This document shows positions 7,920 to 15,900 of a stretch of DNA of 26,538 nucleotides, in pieces. The notes beneath the pieces were generated by a model. It searched no databases and was not told where the DNA came from. It saw only the letters and a list, made by a program, of their open reading frames with translations. The DNA is taken from positions 1-26,538 of the forward strand of contig CAYRJW010000020.1 in assembly GCA_964424715.1 (NCBI GenBank), given 5' to 3'. Position numbers and translations under genes: made by a program. The stretch's first letter is position 1. The number at the start of each line of letters is the position of its first letter. This DNA comes from JAMHZE01 sp964424715. GTDB lineage: Bacteria; Pseudomonadota; Alphaproteobacteria; Rickettsiales; UBA8987.

Positions 7920-9570
7920 AGAATATTTTTACTTTTTCCAAAATTGATAATTTTATATCCGACCTCTCAAAAACAAATCTTTGCGCTCTCATTTTCTCAA
8001 GATAATTCTTATAGACCCTCATCATCAGCAACGCAGGACGCATATTTTTATATTCATTCTCCGGCAGGTTCCCCATTGCCTCTGCAAAATACCCGTCCGC
8101 CATATGCGAAACATCTTCCAGTATCGGCACTATGCCGCCTTTAAGCATCTCATAACCGGTATATATCTCTTCCGCATTATAATTAAAACCATGTTTTTCC
8201 AGTAATGAGGCTGGCAGATATATCCGCCCGTTCCTTGCATCTTCCTTAACATCGCGCATTATATTCACCAGCTGCAACGCCTTGCCTAATGCTATTGCGA
8301 ACCTCGTTATCCGCCCCTCATTCTCCGGGTAATAACCGAATATCCGCACCGAAACCAGCCCCACGCATGATGCCACGCGATAGCAATATTTATCCAGCAC
8401 CTCATCCGAAGGCCAGTTCATCGCCCCGGATATATCCATCCGCTGCCCTTCGATCATTTCCAGCAGGTCATTCTTCGCTATACTATATTTATTGATATAA
8501 AGCCCAAGTTCCCGCGATACCGGGTGTTTCGGCAGCACGATAAGATCAGGCGAATATATCCTTTCCACCTCGTCATTCCATTGCTTTAAGCGCAGTGCGG
8601 CATCCGTATTATCCTTGGCATTATCCACCGCATCATCTATCAGCCGGCAGAACGCATAAAAGCACAGCATCGCCTTCCTGCGGCCTTTATCCAGCGTCAG
8701 CAGCGGCTTTATGAATGAACTGCGCGATAATATCGCAAACGATGCAGATGAATATTCCGCCAACGGCCTTATTTTAAGCGCCAGCATCACGCCTTTTTTA
8801 AGTGCGCGTTTCTTTTCCTTATCCGTAAGCTCCACCCGCTTTTCCCCAAGCACATCATTCCCCTCAAGCTTATCCAGCAGCATTAGTGCAATATTATAAA
8901 TGGTCGCGATCTCCGCCCGCACCCTGAAACTGTTTATGGTCTCAAAAATATTCCCCGCCGAATAAAGCATATCCCGCAGCCGCGCTATTATCACCGCCTT
9001 GCCCGCTGTGAAATCCACGGTCTCGGCATCAAGCCCTATATCATCCGGGTTTATCAGCCCGGCATCGAAATATATCCTTCCATCATTCACATAGTCCGCC
9101 TTGATATCCTGCACATGGTTCACCAGTTGCAGCACCATGCATATCTTATCAGCCGATGAAACATCCGCCGCGAATTCCCCGGTGGCCTCCAGCACGCTCC
9201 GCCCGATGGTCGCCGCCGATCTCTGGCAATAATCCAGCGTCTCGCCCCAGCTCTCATAGCGTTTCTTTTCCGTATCCTGAATGAAAGCCTCAAGCAGTGC
9301 CAGCCCGTGCTTCAGACTCATTTTGCCATCCCTGCATTCATGAAAATAATCGCTGCCATCATCGCCGGCTTTCAGCGAATCATATATCTCAATAAGCAGC
9401 CGCTTCCGTTCCTCGTTAGATATATTTGAATCATCCGATATCTCATCTGCCAAGCGTGCGAACCTGTAAAGCGCTCGTATCGGCAACCGCGCCTGCTTCG
9501 GCAGCAACAGCGATGCCACCGGGAAATTTTCCTTCTTGCGGAATTCCTCTATTTTTTCTGCTGGATTCAT
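7897..9570 (-). CDS. hpnCD: Fused HpnC-HpnD squalene/hydroxysqualene synthase
   Basis: The 557-residue protein contains two complete squalene/phytoene synthase domains in tandem. Domain 1 (about 1-250) resembles HpnC: ENFPVASLLLP (14-24), first Asp motif DEISD (42-46) and second motif QDIKAD (154-159). Domain 2 (about 270-557) resembles HpnD: KAMLCFYAFCRLIDDAVD with DDAVD at 312-316, EGQRMDI, and RDVKED (439-444) then GRIYLP. In the three-step bacterial route, HpnD converts FPP to presqualene diphosphate, HpnC makes hydroxysqualene and HpnE reduces it. These are normally separate genes, commonly adjacent. All four acidic motifs are kept, so both halves look active. ATG 9570 overlaps the upstream TGA (ATGA). 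hpnE and a squalene-hopene cyclase are not in the window. Confidence 0.9.
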   Translation of the reverse strand: MNPAEKIEEFRKKENFPVASLLLPKQARLPIRALYRFARLADEISDDSNISNEERKRLLIEIYDSLKAGDDGSDYFHECRDGKMSLKHGLALLEAFIQDTEKKRYESWGETLDYCQRSAATIGRSVLEATGEFAADVSSADKICMVLQLVNHVQDIKADYVNDGRIYFDAGLINPDDIGLDAETVDFTAGKAVIIARLRDMLYSAGNIFETINSFRVRAEIATIYNIALMLLDKLEGNDVLGEKRVELTDKEKKRALKKGVMLALKIRPLAEYSSASFAILSRSSFIKPLLTLDKGRRKAMLCFYAFCRLIDDAVDNAKDNTDAALRLKQWNDEVERIYSPDLIVLPKHPVSRELGLYINKYSIAKNDLLEMIEGQRMDISGAMNWPSDEVLDKYCYRVASCVGLVSVRIFGYYPENEGRITRFAIALGKALQLVNIMRDVKEDARNGRIYLPASLLEKHGFNYNAEEIYTGYEMLKGGIVPILEDVSHMADGYFAEAMGNLPENEYKNMRPALLMMRVYKNYLEKMRAQRFVFERSDIKLSILEKVKIFYEPVGKI

Positions 9571-10862
9571 CTGGCCTTCTCAACAGCCCCTCGTATATCC
9601 CGCTCCTTCACGAGCACCGGGAGTTTTATCCCCGCCTTTGCGTTCGGCCCATAGATCAGGTTCAGCGGTATCCCATAAGCCCCATATTCCACCAGCAGAT
9701 CATTAACCGGCTTGCTTGGAGTAGTATAATCCGCCTTCATCATCACCACACCATTTTCATCGAAATAGCCTTTCATCGGATAGATAACATTGGCCTCGTT
9801 GAATTTGCAGGTAAGGCACCATTCCGCAGTTACATCAACATATACCACCTTGCCCTCCGCCACATATCTGTCTATTCCAGCACGGTCAAACATCACCCAC
9901 GCCCCTTTCATCTCCTCCGGCTCACGCTCCATATCCACCAGATACAGCGTAATACCGAACGTACAGATAACCATCCATATCACGGTGAAGAATGTTTTCG
10001 TCCTGTCCAGCTTCATTAAATGCGCAACCAGCAGCCAAACCGCCATTAAAATATTACACACCAGCAGCATGAACCCGGCATTAGGCCCGCCATTGGTCAG
10101 GAATATCCAGAATATCCAAAGGTTGGTCAGGAACAGCAGCACCCCTAAAATTATCCTGACAATTTTCATCCACCTTCCCGGCCTCGGGAATATCTTCACG
10201 AACGAAGGCGATGCCATGATAAGCAGGTAAGGCATAGCAAGCCCCACCCCCATAAAAAAGAATATCAGCATTATCGTGAACGAATCCGAAGCGAACGAGA
10301 AGGAAATGGCCGTCGCTAGATAGGGCGCCGTGCAAGGCGTTGCCAGCAATGTTGCGAACGCACCGGTCAGGAAATTCCCAAGCGGTGTTGCATCACCCGT
10401 AAGGTTCAGCCTGTTATTTATCTTATCCGATATCCCCCTCGGCAAAGCCACATCCATCCACCCGAACTGGTTCGCCGCAAATAATGTCAGCACCACCGAA
10501 AGGAATATCAAAAACTCCTGCTGCTGGAACTGAATCCCCCACCCTATCGCATGCCCCAGCGATTTAAGCGTGACCACAAATATCGCGATAACCAGAAATG
10601 AAAATATTATCCCCGCCACCGTGAACGCAAAATTCCTGCGGATAAATTTCCTGTCCGCCGCCCCATGCTTGATCACCCCGAATATCTTCAACAACAACAC
10701 CGGCAACACGCACGGCATGATGTTAAGTATCAACCCGCCGAGCACTGCCGCGATTATTGCTTCAATCAGCGTTATCTGCGGAGTTGAGGAATCCGCTCCC
10801 CTCGCCCCTTGGGGGAGAGGGTCAGGGTGAGGGATTCGGGCCGTATCACCCTCTCCCCTCAA
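9567..10862 (-). CDS. ScsB/DsbD-type disulfide reductase, membrane and thioredoxin domains
   Basis: This is the electron-transferring part of a DsbD/ScsB protein, which carries reducing power from cytoplasmic thioredoxin across the inner membrane. It has eight predicted membrane segments. The two redox cysteines are in NIMPCVLP (Cys51) and ATPCTAPY (Cys177). A C-terminal thioredoxin-like domain carries WCLTCK (Cys349, Cys352). Residues 1-22 are encoded by the palindromic repeat at 10797-10872 (RIPHPDPLPQGARG), not by the family. The only usual start before the first membrane segment is TTG 10862 inside the repeat, without a ribosome binding site; GTG, TTG and ATG at codons 40, 44 and 49 lie within that segment. 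The matching periplasmic domain is the overlapping upstream gene in the other frame, so this looks like one ScsB gene split in two. A single-base indel would rejoin it. Confidence 0.85.
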   Translation of the reverse strand: MRGEGDTARIPHPDPLPQGARGADSSTPQITLIEAIIAAVLGGLILNIMPCVLPVLLLKIFGVIKHGAADRKFIRRNFAFTVAGIIFSFLVIAIFVVTLKSLGHAIGWGIQFQQQEFLIFLSVVLTLFAANQFGWMDVALPRGISDKINNRLNLTGDATPLGNFLTGAFATLLATPCTAPYLATAISFSFASDSFTIMLIFFFMGVGLAMPYLLIMASPSFVKIFPRPGRWMKIVRIILGVLLFLTNLWIFWIFLTNGGPNAGFMLLVCNILMAVWLLVAHLMKLDRTKTFFTVIWMVICTFGITLYLVDMEREPEEMKGAWVMFDRAGIDRYVAEGKVVYVDVTAEWCLTCKFNEANVIYPMKGYFDENGVVMMKADYTTPSKPVNDLLVEYGAYGIPLNLIYGPNAKAGIKLPVLVKERDIRGAVEKAR

Positions 10863-10872
10863 GGGAGAGGGT
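10797..10872. repeat. Palindromic repeat, copy 2, at the split in the ScsB gene
   Basis: Two GC-rich hairpin arms (about 10798-10821 and 10849-10872) flank CAGGGTGAGGG. The left part shares most of about 35 bp with the reverse complement of copy 1 (right half of 1551-1677). The copy contributes the last codons of the upstream ORF (TLSLEGRG, stop) and the first 22 codons of the downstream ORF. Confidence 0.85.
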
Positions 10873-11703
10873 TACATTGTCTATCTTCTGCTCAACAACA
10901 AATCCCCTATCACCATTCCGCAATGTAAATTCCAGCACCTTCCCCGCCAAACTCTCGCTCTTCTTCAACACCTCATAATCCGTCCGCACCGAAAGCCTTT
11001 TTCCATCGCCAGACCTCGTAATAACCGGCCTAGGGAACCTGAAATTCTTCGAGTCCTCAACAATGAACAGGTCAACATCTTCCGCGAACCCCTCGCTGGA
11101 ATCAAACTCCGCCACCACCGCCTTATCACCCGCAACCACACTCGCAAGCTTAACGCCACCATCCTTGACCGGCACCATATCATTATATTTCTGTATCAGC
11201 CCCAGCGCCGCTTCATCGTAATAATCCGCCGGTATCGTAACCGACATCTCATTCTCAACAAAAATGCAGTTCTCATCACATATCGCCCACTTAACCTTCG
11301 CCACTAATTTGGCCGGCTTGGTAATATCCACAACCTCCGAAACCACCGGCAGAACAACCTCTTTGCCATACCCCCACCCTTCCAGATCATAGAACAAATG
11401 CCTCTCCGGCACCGGCCACAGCATCTCTGATTTCTTAATATTCTCCGACCTCGAAAAATCCGGATTCACCGACATCCCGCTATCCCCCGGATGTTTCCAG
11501 TATGTTTTCCAATTATCCGAAAACTTTATATGCAACCCGGAATATATGATATTCTTATCGGTATATCCCCCCGNNNNNNNNNNAATAAGCCTGATGGAAC
11601 CCTCCTTCTTGGCGGACGAATCCTGCCAAGTCGTTTCCACTGCAAACGAATCGGTTGAAAGAAATAAGATAAAAAGAAGAAATATTTTAAAGGATTTTTT
11701 CAT
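10846..11703 (-). CDS. ScsB/DsbD-type periplasmic alpha domain (split gene, contains assembly gap)
   Basis: This is the N-terminal, periplasmic reductase domain normally fused to the membrane part in ScsB. Visible hallmarks are SDNWKTYWKHPGDSGM, the WPVPERHLFYDLEGWGYG stretch, VVLPV, and CDENC with VENE, the redox-active cysteine pair. The signal peptide starts at ATG 11703 (KKSFKIFLLFILFLSTDSFA). An ATG at 11721 would add six residues but directly abuts a TATAAA box (11727-11722), so 11703 fits better. Ten Ns (11574-11583) fall near mature residue 25; the reading frame is open on both sides, but the true length there is unknown. The stop is inside the palindromic repeat, 17 nt after the next ORF begins. 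It starts the overlapping operon that ends with the mutase. Confidence 0.85.
   Translation of the reverse strand: MKKSFKIFLLFILFLSTDSFAVETTWQDSSAKKEGSIRLIXXXXGGYTDKNIIYSGLHIKFSDNWKTYWKHPGDSGMSVNPDFSRSENIKKSEMLWPVPERHLFYDLEGWGYGKEVVLPVVSEVVDITKPAKLVAKVKWAICDENCIFVENEMSVTIPADYYDEAALGLIQKYNDMVPVKDGGVKLASVVAGDKAVVAEFDSSEGFAEDVDLFIVEDSKNFRFPRPVITRSGDGKRLSVRTDYEVLKKSESLAGKVLEFTLRNGDRGFVVEQKIDNVTLSLEGRG
11574..11583. other. Assembly gap (10 N)
   Basis: A run of ten N inside the periplasmic ScsB-like gene. The round number suggests a placeholder, not a measured length, so residues around it are unreliable. Confidence 0.95.
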
Positions 11704-11760
11704 TACAAATGAATAATCCATTTTATAAAAAAGTTAAAGGAATAACTATCTTAAGCAATG

Positions 11761-12876
11761 CTACCCTATGATTTTTACCGGCGCCTTTTCAGGAGGCTTG
11801 ATGCCTGGCGTATAAGGGAATGACCTGCTATTATCGCTGATAATATTAGGCATCGTATCAGGCTTGCTCTTTAGGCTGTCAAATATGACAAGGTTCGGAT
11901 AACCATTTTCATTTATCCAGTCAGAAAATTTGCTGGCCTCGGCATAAGGCATCATTTTATAACCCACAACCACTGTTGTATCAGGGTTAGCCGCCTCACC
12001 GGATGGCTCCAGCATTTGCACTACAATATGCGGCAGCACTGGTTGCGAGCTCAGTTCCTGCGCTGAAACACCTTTCTGGTTCCGCCCGTGAAGTGACATA
12101 TGGCCTGATATATTCGTGAACTTCACCCTCACAGATTCCCGCACATTCTTATATATCATCAGAAAATCCACCGCCTGCCCTTCCTTGAAGCCGGCCTTGC
12201 GCCCAAGTTCCTTATCCACCAGCATCGTCAGGTGGTTCTCCTCATCAAGCTGCGAAGCCAGACCTTTCAGGTGTTCCGGCACTTCCTTCCGGATTATCCG
12301 GTGAAGCTTGCCGGAATACATCGGTATATATGATCTATCCACGGCATCATCATGCGCAGCCATATTGGTGGTGCCACGCCCCATTTTTATTTCCTTCATA
12401 ATATTATCAGCATCAAGCCATATATATTTCGCCGCAATATCCTCTACCCCAGCCCCATCCTTGAAATTCATAAAACTATGGATACCCACGATATCTCCCG
12501 GCATTATCCTTTGCGCCGCGCCGCCATTTGGCATTATACCGGTAAAATCCTGATCCGGGTGCCTCAGGGCATAGGTCGTCATCCAGTTCCTGTCGGGGTT
12601 TGCACCATTACGCTTTTCTTTGAAAGCGCTTTCATTGAACACTCTTACCAGTTCGCCATTAAGCACCAGCCCTTGGTTAAACCAGCTTGTTGGCAAATTG
12701 ACCGAACCGACATAATTGATAGAACTTGCAGTTACCTTACCACCTATCACGGAGAGTTTTTTTACCGGCGCACCCAGTTCAACATCAGAGATTATATCAG
12801 CACCATGCGATCCAAGAAAAACATCAGGCATGACCGGAGCTGCAATATCTTTTCCAATAATATCAGTCATTTCCAT
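11761..12876 (-). CDS. Orphan hypothetical protein, about 371 aa, downstream of rpoC
   Basis: I do not recognise this protein. It has no signal peptide or membrane span and only one or no cysteine, so it is probably a soluble cytoplasmic or exported-by-other-means protein. It mixes Gly/Asn/Asp-rich stretches (IMPNGGAAQRIMPGDIVGIHSFMNF) with a charged middle, ends with a Pro-rich tail (TPGIKPPEKAPVKIIG), and contains KFTNISGHMSLHGRNQKG. The start is uncertain: TTG 12882 has GGAG seven bases upstream, while ATG 12876 and ATG 12870 lie further in; I list 12876. Its promoter carries a perfect palindrome (12893-12911). It occupies the place after rpoC where many bacteria have rpsL. It ends 57 bp before the ScsB-like gene and may feed into that operon. 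Confidence 0.75.
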   Translation of the reverse strand: MEMTDIIGKDIAAPVMPDVFLGSHGADIISDVELGAPVKKLSVIGGKVTASSINYVGSVNLPTSWFNQGLVLNGELVRVFNESAFKEKRNGANPDRNWMTTYALRHPDQDFTGIMPNGGAAQRIMPGDIVGIHSFMNFKDGAGVEDIAAKYIWLDADNIMKEIKMGRGTTNMAAHDDAVDRSYIPMYSGKLHRIIRKEVPEHLKGLASQLDEENHLTMLVDKELGRKAGFKEGQAVDFLMIYKNVRESVRVKFTNISGHMSLHGRNQKGVSAQELSSQPVLPHIVVQMLEPSGEAANPDTTVVVGYKMMPYAEASKFSDWINENGYPNLVIFDSLKSKPDTMPNIISDNSRSFPYTPGIKPPEKAPVKIIG

Positions 12877-12892
12877 CCACAATTAAGATCTC

Positions 12893-12923
12893 CGATAATA
12901 CCGCATTATCGTCTATAAAACAA
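12893..12923 (-). promoter_or_regulatory. Predicted promoter with operator-like palindrome, upstream of the 11761-12876 gene
   Basis: On the minus strand TTGTTT (12923-12918) and TATTAT (12900-12895) are 17 bp apart. A perfect 7-bp inverted repeat, CGATAAT-ACCGC-ATTATCG (12893-12911), covers the -10 box, as an autoregulator or other repressor site would. The -35 match is weak. Confidence 0.4.
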
Positions 12924-12934
12924 TAATTTTGAAA

Positions 12935-12973
12935 ATAAAAAAGCCCCGGATGAACCAAATCATCCGGGGCTTT
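12935..12973 (-). terminator. Intrinsic terminator after rpoC
   Basis: A perfect 14-bp GC-rich stem (12940-12953 with 12960-12973) with a 6-nt loop is followed on the minus strand by a run of six T and further A/T bases. It ends the rpoBC transcript 26 bp after the rpoC stop. Confidence 0.92.
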
Positions 12974-12998
12974 CCTATTTTTAGTAACTACTTACTAA

Positions 12999-15900
12999 CT
13001 ACTTCTTACCAGCCTTCTTAACCGGCTTAGCTTCCTTTGCTTCCGCAGCAGGAGCAGCATCATCGGTCTTCGCAGGTTTAGGGTTAGCGGCAGCAAGTTC
13101 GGCCGCTTTGGCTTCCCTTTCGGCTACTTTCACTGAATCGAGTCTGAAGGCTTCTTTCTTCACGCGGTTCAGGTAAGCACCTGTACCGGCTGGGATCAAG
13201 CGGCCAACGATAACGTTCTCTTTCAGTCCATATAGGTGATCTTCAAGGCCGGCAACTGCGGCTTCAGTAAGCACGCGGGTTGTTTCCTGGAACGAAGCGG
13301 CAGAGATGAACGACTTGGTATGCAATGAAGCTTTCGTTATACCTTGCAGCATCGGGATAGATGCGGCAGGGCGGAAGCCTTCAGCAACAAGTTTCTTGTT
13401 ATCTGCAGTTAAGTCCTCAGCATCAACCTCCTCACCTTGCAGATAAGTAGATTCACCTGCGTCAGTGATCTCAACTTTCTGTAACATGCGGGAAATTATT
13501 ACCTCGATATGCTTATCGTTTATCGTAACACCCTGCAGGCGGTAAACCTTCTGGATCTCTTCGATAAGGTATTTTGCAAGAGCTTCTGTACCCATAACGC
13601 GAAGTATATCGTGCGGAACCGGGGTTCCATCCATCAGCAGATCACCTTTCTGAACATAATCGCCTTCATTCACCAATAAGTGTTTACCTTTTGGCAGAAC
13701 ATATTCGATAGGTTCGATATCGCCTGATTTAGGAACGATAGTGATACGCGTTTTAGATTTATAATCTTTACCGAACTGGATGTAACCATCCATTTCCGCA
13801 AGGATCGCGTGGTCTTTCGGTTTGCGAGCTTCAAACAGCTCGGCAACACGTGGAAGACCGCCTGTGATATCCTTCGTTTTGGAAGATTCTTTCGGTATGC
13901 GGGCAACCACATCACCGGCGTGAACTTCCTGGCCATCCTCAACTGAAAGAAGGGCATCGATCGGCAGGAAGTAACGTGCTTCCAGGCCGTTTGAAAGATT
14001 GATCACATTATCCTTGTCATCGCGAAGAGTAACGCGAGGGCGAAGTGTTGAACCGCCTTTCTGTAACTTCCAGTCAGTAACGATCTTGGAAGTAAGGCCG
14101 GTAGTTTCATCCACCTGCTTTTTAAGAGAAAGACCATCAACCAGATCGCGGTAAACGATATGACCTGATTTCTCAGTAATGATAGGAATAGTGTAAGGAT
14201 CCCACTCAGCAACGGTCTGGCCGGATTTAACCTTAGTGCCATCATCAACCGTCATACGAGCACCGTATGGAACCTTGTTACGAGCGCGCTCACGGCCTTT
14301 TTCATCGAGAATTATTATCTCGCATGAACGGCTAAGAACCACGTTCCTCTTCTCAGAATCGACAACGATATTTCTGTTCTCGATCTTGATCACACCATCA
14401 TGCGCCGCCTGTAGGCTGGATTGCTCCGCCGAACTGGTTGCCGCACCACCGATGTGGAACGTTCTCATTGTAAGCTGCGTGCCCGGCTCACCGATAGACT
14501 GCGCGGCAACAACGCCCACAGCTTCACCGATGTTAACGATATGGCCTGAAGCCAGATCGCGACCGTAACATTTAACGCAAGTACCAATTTTGGTTTCGCA
14601 CGTGATAACTGAACGCATTTTCACCGCATCGATACCGGCAGCATCAACTTTCTCTGCAATAGTTTCAGAGAATAATTCACCGGCTTTAACGATAAGCTCA
14701 TCAGTAACAGGGTTGCGGATATCATTCGCAGAAGTTCTGCCGATTATCTTATCGGTAAGCGGGATTATTACGTTTCCGCTTTCGATCTCAGCACGGGCGA
14801 TAATGCCGTTAGTTGTGCCGCAATCAACTTCCTTAACGATACAATCCTGCGCAACATCCACTAAACGGCGTGTCAGGTAACCTGAGTTCGCTGTTTTAAG
14901 TGCAGTATCTGCAAGACCTTTACGCGCACCGTGGGTCGAGTTGAAGTATTCAAATACGTTCAAGCCTTCCTTGAAGTTCGCGATGATCGGTTTCTCGATG
15001 ATCTCGCCAGATGGTTTTGCCATCAGACCACGCATACCGGCAAGCTGTTTGATCTGCGCCGCAGAACCCCTTGCACCGGAATCAGCCATCATGAATATCG
15101 CATTCATTGAATTCTGGCCGGTCTTGTCGTTGGTACGGAGCTGGCCGTTCATATAGCGCATCATTTCATTCGCTACCTGATCGGTACAGTGTGACCATGC
15201 ATCAACCACCTTGTTATATTTCTCTTTACGGGTGATCAGACCATCAGAATATTGTTTCTCGAATTCAAGAACCAGTTTTTCTGTTTTGCCGATCAGTTCC
15301 GCTTTAGCCGCAGGCACGATCATGTCATCCTTACCGAATGAGATACCGGCTTTGCAGGCATATGAGAAACCAAGTTTCATCATGCGGTCAGCGAATATAA
15401 CGGTCGCTTTAGGTCCGCAGTGGCGATAGATCTCTTCAATAAGTTTAGAGGCCTGTTTCTTGGTGATAGGCTGGTTTATAAGATCGAACTTGATCTTATA
15501 GTGTTTAGGAAGGATAGACGAGAAGATCGCCCTGCCCGCTGTAGTTTCAACGGTCTGGGTAACTTTGTTGCCTTCTTTATCAACGGTCTCAAAGCGCGTT
15601 TTTATCTTCGCGTGCAATGAAATGGAATCAGCTGCAAGTGCGTGCTCAATTTCGCTAACATCGCGCATTAGAGAGCCTTCGCCTTTTTCCTTGTCGAATG
15701 CTATGGTCAGGTAGTAAAGACCAAGCACGATATCCTGCGTAGGAACGATAACCGGTTTTCCGGAAGCCGGAGAAAGGATATTGTTCGTAGACATCATCAA
15801 TATACGGGCTTCAAGCTGTGCTTCGATAGAAAGTGGCACGTGAACGGCCATTTGGTCACCATCGAAATCGGCGTTGAATGCGGTACATACAAGCGGGTGC

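Noticed and set aside
12352..12918. Plus-strand open frame of 188 codons opposite the 11761-12876 orphan
   Set aside because: It could compete with the minus-strand frame. But the minus frame is twice as long, with a promoter and balanced composition, whereas the plus frame is rich in His, Tyr, Arg and Ile, as antisense frames often are.
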